A stretch of 48,695 nucleotides of DNA from Thermoanaerobacteraceae bacterium (GCA_030016635.1 JASEJQ010000012.1:1-48695); one strand, 5' to 3'. Positions 26,061 through 34,923 are shown, numbered from the stretch's first letter. Notes: a model not told the origin generated them from the letters alone. Program-made: numbers and translations.

Positions 26061-27884
26061 ATGTGCGGCATTGTTGGATATATTGGCGAAAAAGATGTTG
26101 TTGATATTTTGATTTCTGGTCTTAAAAGACTTGAATATAGAGGATACGATTCTGCAGGTGTTGCTGTGTTTGATGGAGAAAAAATAAATGTCGTTAAGAC
26201 AAAGGGGAGACTTTCAGCCCTTGAAGAAAGATTAAAGGATAACCCATTGAATGGCAGACTTGGCATAGGACATACACGCTGGGCCACCCATGGAGAGCCC
26301 TCTGATATCAATGCCCATCCCCATCTCAATAAAGACGGGAGCCTTGCTGTCGTCCACAACGGCATAATTGAAAACTATGTAGAGCTGAAAAGCTGGCTCA
26401 AAGAACTGGGCTATGAATTTGTTTCTGACACAGACACAGAGGTGATATCTCATCTCCTGGACTACTACTATGAAGGAGACATCTTCCAGGCTGTCTTAAA
26501 GCTGGTATCAAAGATTGAAGGCTCATATGCATTAGGTGTATTATCAAAAAACGAACCCGATAAGATAGTGGCTGTCAGAAAAGACAGTCCGCTCATTGTT
26601 GGCCTGGGAAACGGTGAAAACCTCATAGCCTCCGATATACCGGCCCTCCTGCCTTATACCAGAGACGTGGTAATAATGGCTGATAGGGACATAGCAGTCC
26701 TCACAAGGGATAAGGTCACATTCTATGACTACTATGGCAGGGAAATAGATAAGCCGGTTACCCATATAGATTGGGACATAACCGCTGCCGAAAAGGGCGG
26801 ATACAGGCACTTCATGCTAAAGGAGATAAATGAACAGCCCAGGGCCATAAGAGATACCTTGAGGGGTAGGATTACAGAGGACGGCTTTCACATTGATGGG
26901 ATCAATCTAAGCGACGAATATATAAAAGGATTGAAAAGCATACAGATTGTGGCCTGCGGTACAGCATACCACGCCGGCCTTGTAGCAAAAGAATTCTATG
27001 AGAAGTACCTCAGGATACCAACCGCAGCGGACATAGCATCAGAGTTCCGCTATAGGGACCCGCTGGTTGATGAAAATATTTTGACTATAGTGATAAGCCA
27101 GTCTGGTGAGACCGCTGACACCATAGCTGCCATAAGAGAAGCTAAGAAGAAAGGATCAAAGGTATTTGCCATAACCAATGTCCTGGGAAGCACCGTAGCC
27201 AGAGAGTCGGACTATGTCCTCTATACCTGGGCAGGCCCTGAGATAGCTGTGGCATCAACAAAGGCATATATAACCCAGTTGGTAGCGCTCTATATGCTGG
27301 GAGGCTATATGGGCTTTAAGAGAGGTACCTTAGACATAGCGTTTATAAAAGAACTGCAGGCAGAGCTCATCGCTATCCCGGACAAGGTCCAGCAGATACT
27401 GGACGAACAGGATAAGATACAGAGGATAGCAGATGAACACTATAACGCGAAGGATGTATTTTATCTCGGCAGGGGCCTGGACTACGCTGTATCTATGGAA
27501 GGCTCACTAAAACTCAAAGAGGTATCCTATATTCATTCAGAAGCCTATCCAGCCGGAGAATTAAAGCACGGCACACTGGCCCTCGTCGAAGACGGTACAC
27601 TAATAATAGCTGTAGCCACCCAGAAAGCCCTCTATGAAAAAACATTGAGCAATATAGAGGAAACAAAGACAAGAGGAGGTTATATCATCACCGTCACCAA
27701 AGGCGACAATGAAATATTTAATGACGCCTCCGACGAAATGATAATGCTCCCCATGGCCAGCGACTATATCATGCCCATCGTCACCGTAGTACCACTCCAG
27801 CTCCTTGCCTACTATATGGCTGTGGCCAGGGGCTGTGATGTAGATAAGCCAAGAAACCTTGCTAAGAGCGTAACAGTAGAATAA
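26061..27884 (+). CDS. glmS: Glutamine-fructose-6-phosphate aminotransferase (isomerizing)
   Basis: Makes glucosamine-6-P from fructose-6-P and glutamine, the first step to UDP-GlcNAc. The N-terminal glutaminase domain begins MCGIVGYIG with the catalytic Cys exposed after Met removal, and has GHTRWATHG. Two SIS isomerase domains follow (CGTAYHAG, SQSGETADT). The end PRNLAKSVTVE is the family's C-tail. At 607 residues it is full length. It is controlled by the ribozyme upstream. Confidence 0.99.
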   Translation: MCGIVGYIGEKDVVDILISGLKRLEYRGYDSAGVAVFDGEKINVVKTKGRLSALEERLKDNPLNGRLGIGHTRWATHGEPSDINAHPHLNKDGSLAVVHNGIIENYVELKSWLKELGYEFVSDTDTEVISHLLDYYYEGDIFQAVLKLVSKIEGSYALGVLSKNEPDKIVAVRKDSPLIVGLGNGENLIASDIPALLPYTRDVVIMADRDIAVLTRDKVTFYDYYGREIDKPVTHIDWDITAAEKGGYRHFMLKEINEQPRAIRDTLRGRITEDGFHIDGINLSDEYIKGLKSIQIVACGTAYHAGLVAKEFYEKYLRIPTAADIASEFRYRDPLVDENILTIVISQSGETADTIAAIREAKKKGSKVFAITNVLGSTVARESDYVLYTWAGPEIAVASTKAYITQLVALYMLGGYMGFKRGTLDIAFIKELQAELIAIPDKVQQILDEQDKIQRIADEHYNAKDVFYLGRGLDYAVSMEGSLKLKEVSYIHSEAYPAGELKHGTLALVEDGTLIIAVATQKALYEKTLSNIEETKTRGGYIITVTKGDNEIFNDASDEMIMLPMASDYIMPIVTVVPLQLLAYYMAVARGCDVDKPRNLAKSVTVE

Positions 27885-27907
27885 ATGAAATCAGAGATGC
27901 AATAAAT

Positions 27908-28299
27908 GTGTATATTTCATTTAAATCTTTTCCGCATGCGAAAAAAGTGTTTCCGTTGAGGGGTAAAAAAGGGAAAAGGATAGATGAAAGGATAAGGATA
28001 AAGGGTAAAGGAATAAGAGAAGGGATAAGTGGTAAGGCTTTGAAAAATCAAGGTTTACGCCACTTATCCCTTTTTCCTTTCATCCTTGACCCTGCCCCAT
28101 CTGGTGTATATTTCATTTAAATCTTTTCCGCATGCGAAAAAAGTGTTTCCGTTGAGGGGTAAAAAAGGGAAAAGGATAGATGAAAGGATAAGGATAAAGG
28201 GTAAAGGAATAAGAGAAGGGATAAGTGGTAAGGCTTTGAAAAATCAAGGTTTACGCCACTTATCCCTTTTTCCTTTCATCCTTGACCCTGCCCCATCTG
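27908..28299. repeat. Palindromic repeat A, copies A1 and A2: perfect 196-bp tandem duplication
   Basis: Positions 27908-28103 repeat at 28104-28299 with no difference that I can see. Each unit holds a large imperfect palindrome: GGGATAAGTGG / CCACTTATCCC in the centre (28022-28032 with 28060-28070; 28218-28228 with 28256-28266), flanked by GGATGAAAGGA and TCCTTTCATCC-type arms. Only A2 has the outermost arm pair, GCGAAAAAAGTgtttcc (about 28134) with ggaaagACTTTTTTCGC (28299-28315). The stem followed by TTTTTCCTTT could end transcription from glmS. Short GTG-started ORFs across the repeats look like chance readings. Confidence 0.85.
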
Positions 28300-28461
28300 G
28301 AAAGACTTTTTTCGCACAAAATAGGAGCATGATTGGGAATTTTTAGGGAAAATATGGCTTAATTACGGAAAAACTTTATTACCTCCCAGAAAATGACATG
28401 TAGAGTTTATGCGGGTTTGAGGGATGGGAAATGGAAAGGGTTTTTTTTAAATCAACAAATG
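28300..28461. repeat. Tail segment of repeat A2
   Basis: After the palindrome each full A unit continues with about 150 conserved bases, including AAAACTTTATTACC, a GTAGAGTTT block and GCGGGTTTGAGGGA, ending in GGAAAGGG and a T run (28435-28448 here). The same tail follows A3 (28730-28807) and recurs degenerate at 29432-29510. I see no ORF or ribosome site in it. Confidence 0.75.
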
Positions 28462-28815
28462 TTGTATATTTCATTTAAATCTTTTCCCTGTGTGAAAAAA
28501 GTGGTTCCGTTTGGGTAGGGAAAAGGGAAAAGGATAGAAAAAGGAATAAGGTTAAAGGTAAAAGGGAAAAGATGGGGGATAAGTGGTGAAGCCTTGAGAA
28601 ATGAGGGTTTTACGCCACTTATCCCTTTTTCCTTTTGCCCTTGATCCTGTCCTTTTGGAAATACTTTTTTCGCACAAATATGAGAGGCATATGGGAAATT
28701 TTAGTAGAAATATAGCTTATTTACGGGAAAAACTTTATTACCTTCCAGGAAATGCCATGTAGAGTTTGCGCGGGTTTGAGGGATTGGAAATGGAAAGGGT
28801 TTTTTTCAAATCAAC
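28462..28815. repeat. Palindromic repeat A, copy A3 (diverged, full unit)
   Basis: It starts TTGTATATTTCATTTAAATC like A1 and A2, and then differs at many positions while keeping the palindrome: GGGATAAGTGG (28576-28586) with CCACTTATCCC (28615-28625), and outer arms GAAAAAAGT / ACTTTTTTCGCACA. Substitutions outside the stem are frequent, but the stem halves are kept, suggesting that the fold matters or that the units were copied as elements. Its tail (28730-28815) parallels 28371-28455. Confidence 0.8.
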
Positions 28816-29010
28816 AGCAGGATAACCCCTGTTTTGCTGCGGGGTTTGCGTTTTTATTAGGGAGAAGAGATAAGGTGTAAGGGTTAAGGAGAATAGATTT
28901 TGCATGATGATTACAGCCTTGAAAGTACTGATTTTAAAGGAAATGAGGATAGTATTGATTTGAAATATTGATGAGATATTGATACCTGGATTGATAGAAA
29001 GTATATAACT
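28816..29010. repeat. Repeat B, copy B1, with terminator-like head
   Basis: The head AACCCC / GGGGTT hairpin (about 28824-28843) is followed by a T-rich run. Then comes GATAAGGTGTAAGGGTTAAGG (about 28868-28888) and an AT-rich body with GATTACAGCC and GATTTTAAAGGAAATGAGGATA, shared with B2 and B3. No coding frame of note. Confidence 0.7.
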
Positions 29011-29069
29011 AAAATAAACTCCACTCCATAATAATAAAGTTGACTCTATGATAATAAAGTTTGTTCCAA

Positions 29070-29319
29070 AATCCCGCAGTAAATGCAGGATAACTGATTT
29101 GCTGCGGGGGTTGCTTTTTTTGTAGGGATAAGGTGTAAGGGTTAAGGGGATTAGAATTTTGATTAGAATGTTATATTGATTACAACCTTCAAACTATTGA
29201 TTTTAAAGGGATTGAGAGAAATATTGACTTTAAATATTGATTGAAATATTGATACAGCGATTGAAAAAACGAATTGAAAAATGTACATACCTTAAACCTT
29301 AACCCATGAAACTTATCCC
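29070..29319. repeat. Repeat B, copy B2, with inverted ends
   Basis: A terminator-like head (CCCGCAG ... CTGCGGG, then seven T, 29074-29121) is followed by the body 29124-29319. The body begins GGGATAAG-n6-GGGTTAAGG (29124-29146) and ends with its inverse CCTTAACCC-n6-CTTATCCC (29297-29319). The two arms match at all 17 stem positions around the 6 unmatched bases. That gives a roughly 196-bp element with inverted ends, like a miniature transposable element. Confidence 0.75.
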
Positions 29320-29431
29320 TATTTTCCTTTCAACTTGCCCTTGAAAAGAACCGACTTTATTTTAAAAATTGTTACAAGGATTAAGGAAAAAGTGTTAATA
29401 AATGGGATAAAAATATGAGATTTTAGAGCGG

Positions 29432-29625
29432 ACTTTATTATCTGGTAGAAATTAGGATATAGGAAAATCAAGGGTTTGAGGGGTGTGGGTGGAGTGGAGA
29501 TTATTTTAAATATACAGGTAGACAGGGATAAGGTGTAAGGGTTAAGGAGAATAGATTTTGCATTAGAATATTATGATGATTACAGCCATGAAAGTACTAT
29601 TTTAAAGGAAATGAGGATAAATTAA
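29432..29625. repeat. Degenerate A tail followed by repeat B, copy B3
   Basis: 29432-29510 resembles the A tail (CTTTATTA, CAAGGGTTTGAGGG). 29525-29625 is B3, beginning GGGATAAGGTGTAAGGGTTA and nearly matching B1 through GATTACAGCC and ATTTTAAAGGAAATGAGGATA; it lacks an obvious inverted right end. The rest of 29320-29431 shows no gene. B3 ends about 90 bases before the first gene of the accessory side. Confidence 0.68.
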
Positions 29626-29712
29626 TTAACAGTGTTTAGCATATAAACTGGAAATTAATTCGAAAATAGGGTATAATTTAGACGTTTGAATAATCTTTAG
29701 GGGGAATAAATA

Positions 29713-30153
29713 GTGAAAAGATTATTAAAGTTAATAAGTGCTATTTTATTGTTTGGTATTATAATTTCTGTATTTTTATACATACAAATAAATAAACCTT
29801 ATTCTGAAATAATTAATTTGAATTGGTCTATTAAACTGCCGGACTCATATAAAGTAATCTACTCCACAGATAGTGGGGCAAGTTTTCATGGCGATGGACA
29901 GAGATACCATATATTTGAATACAAGAATGAAAATAAAATTAGCCAGGCTTTAAACTGGATAAATGCAAAAAATGCTGCAATGGAATCAGAAATAAATAAA
30001 GTTCTTAATAATTTGAATGTCCCGAAAGAAAATATGCCTGATTATGGTAAAGAATACAAATATTATATTAGAACCAAAGAAGATTCTTCAAAAATATATT
30101 TAATTTTTGCTGCTGATACAAGAAAACTCTATATAATTGAAGACATATATTGA
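29713..30153 (+). CDS. Small membrane-anchored hypothetical protein
   Basis: The 146-residue protein has an N-terminal hydrophobic anchor (about 5-25, LISAILLFGIIISVFLY) and a soluble outer part of mixed beta strands and a helix (about 75-105), with no Cys. I recognise no family. The start is GTG 29713 behind AGGGGGAA (29699-29706). It lies between the repeat island and a SHOCT-domain gene. Base composition is AT-rich like the accessory region downstream. Confidence 0.62.
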   Translation: MKRLLKLISAILLFGIIISVFLYIQINKPYSEIINLNWSIKLPDSYKVIYSTDSGASFHGDGQRYHIFEYKNENKISQALNWINAKNAAMESEINKVLNNLNVPKENMPDYGKEYKYYIRTKEDSSKIYLIFAADTRKLYIIEDIY

Positions 30154-30267
30154 GATTTAGCAGTCTGTTAATTGTAAATTTACCAAAAACGTAGTGGCAT
30201 GGAAACTGGATTATACCCTTGAATATGTTAATAGAGAAAAATCGATTATTTAAAGGGAGTTGGTTTT

Positions 30268-30639
30268 ATGCCAAAGGGAATAAGAGTTAAACCAAGTAAG
30301 CCAGCATCATTGTTCGGTATGATAGCAGGTATTGTTTTTGTGTTTATTGGGTTATTTGTGGTAATTCCCAGCGCAGGTCTGTTCGGTATATTCTGGACAC
30401 TGATTGCAGTTGGTATAACAGGGTTTCAAGCCTATAACTTTTTTGGTGACAAGGGTGTTGCATCATGGGAGATAGATATAGACACTGGTGCCGATGCAGA
30501 GACGAATAAACAGTCAATATCTGTAAGTGGTGATTTTGAAACGAGGCTTAGAAAACTGAACAGGCTAAAAGAAGATGGTCTGATTACTGAAGAAGAATTT
30601 CAGAAGAAGCGTGAAGAGATTTTACAGGAAAAGTGGTAG
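30268..30639 (+). CDS. SHOCT-domain membrane protein
   Basis: The 123-residue protein has two hydrophobic segments (about 13-35 and 38-55) followed by a linker and a C-terminal SHOCT motif (LNRLKEDGLITEEEFQKKRE). SHOCT is a short oligomerisation-type domain found at protein ends; its exact role is not known. GGGAGTTGG precedes ATG. Nothing in its neighbours points to a pathway. Confidence 0.8.
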   Translation: MPKGIRVKPSKPASLFGMIAGIVFVFIGLFVVIPSAGLFGIFWTLIAVGITGFQAYNFFGDKGVASWEIDIDTGADAETNKQSISVSGDFETRLRKLNRLKEDGLITEEEFQKKREEILQEKW

Positions 30640-30713
30640 AAAAATAAGGTTTTAGACGCTGGATTCTGTTTCATGGATTGATAAATGTGGAATTGCTGAA
30701 ATAGGAGGATAAA

Positions 30714-30929
30714 ATTGACTATAATATTAAAAGCGCAAAGTTATTGGAGATAAAAGAGTTAAAGGGATTTCAGAATGAACCAGGGGTGTTGGAGTATCAG
30801 GTTAAAGTTGATTTTGATTTTAAAAAACTAATAACAGCAGATGATGGAATTGGGACAAGATTTATTATATTGAAGAAAGAGTCTGAAAAAAGCGGCTGGA
30901 GGATGGAAGGTGTTAGTACGGGACTGTGA
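30714..30929 (+). pseudogene. Remnant of a small protein gene, start lost
   Basis: The open frame reads DYNIKSAKLLEIKELKGFQ and ends GWRMEGVSTGL. AGGAGG (30703-30708) stands at a normal distance from ATT 30714, but no ATG, GTG or TTG is in frame there; the first in-frame alternative start is TTG 30744 with no ribosome site. The content resembles the C-terminal part of small NTF2-like lipoproteins (beta strands ending ILKKESEKSGWRM). Either an ATT start is used or this is a truncated gene; truncation seems more likely. Confidence 0.45.
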
Positions 30930-31030
30930 TTAATATTTATAGAAACAGGATGTTTATGCCTGTTTTTTGTTTTTGTGCGTAGCACGATGATTTGATATAG
31001 CATTATTAATAGCAATTGGAAACAAAACTA

Positions 31031-31059
31031 TTGACTTTTCCTAAAAGTAGTAATATTAT
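31031..31059 (+). promoter_or_regulatory. Sigma-A type promoter of the defense operon
   Basis: -35 TTGACT (31031-31036), 17-base spacer, -10 TATTAT (31054-31059). It stands 32 bases before ATG 31091 and is the only good promoter that I see before the long operon. Confidence 0.78.
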
Positions 31060-31090
31060 ATTCGTAAAGAAAGTTGATTAAGGGGAAATT

Positions 31091-31144
31091 ATGTTACAGA
31101 ACGATGGTGAGTTAAGTGAATTGCATGTTTATTACCCCAGATAA
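31091..31144 (+). CDS. 17-residue leader ORF, or frameshifted start of the HsdS-like gene
   Basis: ATG 31091 follows AGGGGAAATT, the best ribosome site near the promoter. It encodes MLQNDGELSELHVYYPR and stops at 31142-31144. The HsdS-like frame opens inside it at GTG 31116. This may be a coupled leader peptide, or a one-base change may have broken the original N-terminus. Confidence 0.35.
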   Translation: MLQNDGELSELHVYYPR

Positions 31145-32399
31145 AATGGATGGAAAACGAATTTCTTATGATTATGTAGTACAGCAATATGAAATAAAGC
31201 GATTATTACAGGGACATCCCCTTATAATATTAATTGATATTTGCAAAGAAATAACAAGTGGGATTCGGGTTAAGAAAGAGTATTATACAGATAAAAACGG
31301 ATATAAGATTATTGCTCCTGGAGACATAAGAAATGAAGTTATATATATTAATGAACTTAAAGTAGTACAGCCTGAAGTAGTAAGAGAAAAAGACATTATA
31401 AATAATGGCGATATATTGATTACAGCCTCAGGTAAATCAGGACAGGTAATTTATGTAAATGAAGTATTAGAAGGATGTGTAGTAACATCGGATATTATTA
31501 AAATTACATTAAGGGATAGGGATAAAGGTATAAGATTATATAAGTTTTTAAAAAGCAGTATAGGACAAATGCTGTTAAACTCCATAAAAATAGGGATTTT
31601 AAATAAAATTTTTGTGGAGGATATTGAGAATTTATTAATTCCTGAAGACTTTGATACATATCAGGAAGATTGTTCTTATGATTCTACAGTATATGCAGAG
31701 GCTGAAAAACTATACAGGTCTGCAGAAAACATATTTTACAGGGTATTTGATTATAAAGGTGAAGAAAAGAATCTTAAACACTTTTATGTGACAGAATACC
31801 TTGACAGTCACAGATTAGACCCTGAGTACTACTCGAACTTTTACACCGAACTGTATAGGGTAATTCACAAGAATCTTGATGATGTAAAATGGCAGGAACT
31901 TGGAGAACTTGTAGAAATAAAAAAAGCAGATAAGCCCGAAATAAGTGAGAACCAAAAAGTAAAGTATTTTTTGTTAGCGGATATAGACCCGAACTTTTCA
32001 ATCATAAAAGAGACCCATGAGGATTTTTACGGCAATTTAAGCAATCGGATGAGATATATTGTGAAGAGGGGAGAAATAGTAACTGCCAAAGGAGGCAGTG
32101 CCACAGGGACTAAGGGACATGCAACAGCACTTATTACAGAAAAATTTGACGGTTTGGTTACAACAGATGCTCTATATAACTTGGTCCCCAGAAGAATTAA
32201 TCCTTACTATCTTCTGTTTTTATTTAAACAACCAATAATTCTAAACCAGGTAAACATGTTTACTAAAGGGACACTATATAAACTCATTCAAAGAAATGAC
32301 TTTGAAAAAATCAAAATTCCAAGACTGGAAAGTAGTTTGGAAGAACAAATAGTAGATAAAATGATGAATTATTTAAGTGTGTTACAAAACAAATTTTAA
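31116..32399 (+). CDS. HsdS-like DNA specificity protein (first of two)
   Basis: The 427-residue protein resembles type I restriction specificity subunits: two target-recognition-like halves, each ending in a segment like IKIGILNKIFVEDIENLLIP (about 150-172) and LYKLIQRNDFEKIKIPRLES (about 387-406), with a linking helix near 190-215. Such proteins direct a methyltransferase to a bipartite site. It opens the operon but is separated from the methyltransferase gene by two small genes. The start may be GTG 31116 or ATG 31125; neither has a good site of its own, see the leader ORF. Confidence 0.82.
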   Translation: MNCMFITPDKMDGKRISYDYVVQQYEIKRLLQGHPLIILIDICKEITSGIRVKKEYYTDKNGYKIIAPGDIRNEVIYINELKVVQPEVVREKDIINNGDILITASGKSGQVIYVNEVLEGCVVTSDIIKITLRDRDKGIRLYKFLKSSIGQMLLNSIKIGILNKIFVEDIENLLIPEDFDTYQEDCSYDSTVYAEAEKLYRSAENIFYRVFDYKGEEKNLKHFYVTEYLDSHRLDPEYYSNFYTELYRVIHKNLDDVKWQELGELVEIKKADKPEISENQKVKYFLLADIDPNFSIIKETHEDFYGNLSNRMRYIVKRGEIVTAKGGSATGTKGHATALITEKFDGLVTTDALYNLVPRRINPYYLLFLFKQPIILNQVNMFTKGTLYKLIQRNDFEKIKIPRLESSLEEQIVDKMMNYLSVLQNKF

Positions 32400-32413
32400 A
32401 AGAGGTGTTATAT

Positions 32414-32644
32414 ATGGGTAAAAATCAATGGGTTGTAAGACATGGCGATAAATGGGCTGTTAAAGGTGAAGGCAACGAAAGAGCAACTAAAGTTACTGAT
32501 ACTCAAAAACAAGCAATAAATGTAGCAAAAGGAATTGCCCAAAACCAGAAATCGGAATTGATTATCCAAGGAAGAGATGGCAAAATCAGGAGTAAAGATA
32601 GTTATGGAAATGACCCGTGTCCACCAAAAGATAAGGAACATTAA
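32414..32644 (+). CDS. DUF2188-family small protein
   Basis: The 76-residue protein starts GKNQWVVRHGDKWAVKGEG, continues RATKVTDTQKQAI and ends with GRDGKIRSKDSYGNDPCPPK; this is the full DUF2188 pattern. The family has no settled function, but members are often found beside restriction-modification and other mobile genes. ATG 32414 follows AGAGGTG by 6 bases. It is 14 bases behind the HsdS-like gene and 15 before the next gene. Confidence 0.88.
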   Translation: MGKNQWVVRHGDKWAVKGEGNERATKVTDTQKQAINVAKGIAQNQKSELIIQGRDGKIRSKDSYGNDPCPPKDKEH

Positions 32645-32659
32645 TGGAGGTGGACGCTG

Positions 32660-33022
32660 TTGGTAGAAATAATATATGAACAACTGAAAACCCCTAAGTC
32701 TGTTGAAGAATTACACCAAAGGTTAAAAGAGTCTGGAGTGAAATGGAATAAAGCACAATTACAACTGTTTCTTCTTATGGATAGTAATATTAAAAAGACA
32801 GGGGATTTATACAGTGTTGGAGGAAATAATCTAAATACTATTATATTGGACATAGTGGATAAAGTAATGGATGGTAAACCTGTTGCACCTATAAAAAGGA
32901 TTATGGAGTATGTACCAAATGATATTACTGTTAGTGCAGAAGAGATATCAAAAATTGCAGAGCAAAGTGGGAAATACAAACTTCATCCCAATGGGGCTGT
33001 TTTAATGAGAGCAAAAAATTAA
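32660..33022 (+). CDS. Small tandem winged-helix-like protein
   Basis: The 120-residue protein appears to have two helix-turn-helix-like units: EQLKTPKSVEELHQRLKESG ... LYSV (about 6-52) and an IVDKVMDG ... TVSAEEISKIAEQSG unit (about 60-105). It might bind DNA as an operon regulator or act as an adaptor of the methyltransferase. I do not know a named family. The start is TTG, about 8 bases behind GGAGGTGG. Confidence 0.62.
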   Translation: MVEIIYEQLKTPKSVEELHQRLKESGVKWNKAQLQLFLLMDSNIKKTGDLYSVGGNNLNTIILDIVDKVMDGKPVAPIKRIMEYVPNDITVSAEEISKIAEQSGKYKLHPNGAVLMRAKN

Positions 33023-33035
33023 GGAGGAATTTTTC

Positions 33036-34922
33036 ATGCAGGAACTAAAGGATAAAATCAAAAAACTTGGTTATGAGGAAATAAAGGATATTGATGATGC
33101 TACCTTTGTAGCCAGTCATAAAGATGTATATGTATATGTAAAAAAAGTAGATGAAGAACAGTTGAAACCAGAACTGGTTACTGCCATAACATTTGAAGCG
33201 ATGGCAACAGACCCTATTTCTACATATGCTTGGATTACAAACGGTAGAAGTAATGCCTATGTCCTTGTTGAAGAGGAAAAGGCTGTTTCTGAAATTCCGT
33301 CAGTCTTTGAAGATGAAAACAAATTGTACTCAGGCAAAAGGCAACTTACTGATAGGGACAAATGGTCAATAAGAAAATATCAGGAGTTACAAGAGAAGTT
33401 TGATGGACTCCATGAAATGATTTATGGAATGAAAGACCATGTAAATAACTCAAATGATGTAATAGATGAATTCAGCAAACTTATTTTTTTGGAGACCTTC
33501 AGGCTTTATCATCCTGAATATAGATTAACTAAGGGTAATGTAACAGGGAAACTGTTCAACGAAATATATAGATACGAATATGTAGAAAAACACAAGGATA
33601 AGGCAGTCCAGGAGATAAGGGAAGCCTTTAAAGAAGTAAAAGACCATGCAGATTATGTTGCTATTTTAGATAATGGGGAAAAGGCAAACATATTTAGTGC
33701 AGATGAGTATATAAAACTGGAGAACCCCAATATCTATATTGCTGTTTTAAAAGCTTTGCAAGATTTGGGTACTATAAGAATTGACGGTGTAGAGAGACCT
33801 GCCACTTTAAGAGATTTATCTGGGGATGTATTGGGCAGGGTCTTTGATGTGCTGCTTCGCGGAAAGTTTGAAAATAAAGGCGGTATGGGTATATATCTCA
33901 CCCCAAGACAAGTTACGGAAGCAGCAGCAGAAATGGTTTTACACGACCTTACCAAAAACGGGGCAGCAAAACTAATTGCTAAAGATCCCAAAACAGGAAT
34001 ACCTACCCTCCGCATAGGTGATTTATGCTGCGGTTCGGCAGGCTTTTTAATAAAAATGCTACAGAAGATAGAACACTACCTTCTAAACAAATTGACAGGA
34101 GACAAGAAGCAGTATGAGGAACTTTTTGAACAAATGAAGGAACACTGTTTTATAGGTGCTGATAATGCCCCAGGGATGGTGCTTAAAGCAAGGATTAACA
34201 TGGCACTTCACGGAGCACCTAAGTGTCCTATTTTCCAAACGAGAAATTCTCTTATGAATACACGTCTTAAACCAGGGACATTCGATGCAATCCTTACGAA
34301 TCCCCCGTTTTCAAAAACTGGAATTTCAAAAACAATTAGGAAGGGGAATACCATTGTTGAGAACCCTGAAGGTGCTGAAATTATCAAATATTATTCTTCT
34401 GACATAGATGAAGATGGACAAAACAGAATGAGTCCTTATGGTTTATCTCTTGGGTCAAAGCCAGACAGCAGAGGTCAGTGGAAAGAAGTAAATTCTGTAG
34501 ACCCTGCAGTATTGTTTATCGATAGAAACCTTCAATTATTGAAACCAGGCGGGCTACTCATGATAGTCGTACCAGACGGAATTCTTTCAAACTCTGGTGA
34601 TAAATATGTCCGTGAATACATCATGGGCAAAAAGAACCCTGTAACTGGTGAATTTGAAGGCGGTAAAGCAATACTGAAAGCGGTTATAAGCCTTCCGCAG
34701 GAAACTTTTGCATTGTCAGGAGCGGGGGCAAAGACTTCTCTACTTTACCTAAAGAAGAAGGAACATCCAGGAGAAAAACAAGGTCCTGTATTTATGGCAG
34801 TAGCAGATGAAGTGGGATTTACGGTAAAACAGAATGTAGAAGTGCAGTTGGGCGACGACCACAACGATTTATTAAAGATTGTGGAGGCTTATAAAAAGGG
34901 TATGCCAGAGGATATGGAATAG
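33036..34922 (+). CDS. HsdM-like N6-adenine DNA methyltransferase
   Basis: The 628-residue protein combines an N-terminal nuclease-like or HsdR_N-like region (about 1-100), a helical part, and a type I adenine methyltransferase domain. The SAM motif is DLCCGSAGFLIKML (about 328) and the catalytic motif IV is NPPF (about 421), giving N6-adenine methylation. YLTPRQVTEAAAEM just before motif I is the usual HsdM lead-in. In this locus methylation most likely marks self DNA. GGAGGAA precedes ATG. It is followed at once by the second HsdS-like gene. There is no HsdR gene in the window. Confidence 0.93.
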   Translation: MQELKDKIKKLGYEEIKDIDDATFVASHKDVYVYVKKVDEEQLKPELVTAITFEAMATDPISTYAWITNGRSNAYVLVEEEKAVSEIPSVFEDENKLYSGKRQLTDRDKWSIRKYQELQEKFDGLHEMIYGMKDHVNNSNDVIDEFSKLIFLETFRLYHPEYRLTKGNVTGKLFNEIYRYEYVEKHKDKAVQEIREAFKEVKDHADYVAILDNGEKANIFSADEYIKLENPNIYIAVLKALQDLGTIRIDGVERPATLRDLSGDVLGRVFDVLLRGKFENKGGMGIYLTPRQVTEAAAEMVLHDLTKNGAAKLIAKDPKTGIPTLRIGDLCCGSAGFLIKMLQKIEHYLLNKLTGDKKQYEELFEQMKEHCFIGADNAPGMVLKARINMALHGAPKCPIFQTRNSLMNTRLKPGTFDAILTNPPFSKTGISKTIRKGNTIVENPEGAEIIKYYSSDIDEDGQNRMSPYGLSLGSKPDSRGQWKEVNSVDPAVLFIDRNLQLLKPGGLLMIVVPDGILSNSGDKYVREYIMGKKNPVTGEFEGGKAILKAVISLPQETFALSGAGAKTSLLYLKKKEHPGEKQGPVFMAVADEVGFTVKQNVEVQLGDDHNDLLKIVEAYKKGMPEDME

Positions 34923-34923
34923 G

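Noticed and set aside
27908-28346. Two similar GTG-started ORFs of 70 and 86 codons in the repeat island
   Set aside because: They are read from the 196-bp duplicated palindrome, have no ribosome site, and one runs across the duplication joint. The sequence is better explained as a structural repeat.
27908-29625. CRISPR array
   Set aside because: Repeats are about 100-350 bases, diverged and not regularly spaced by unique spacers; no cas genes are present.
30161-30253. Open 30-codon stretch ending NREKSII between two small genes
   Set aside because: It has no start codon with a ribosome site. It may be a remnant of the same kind of protein as at 30714-30929, but is too short to support a call.
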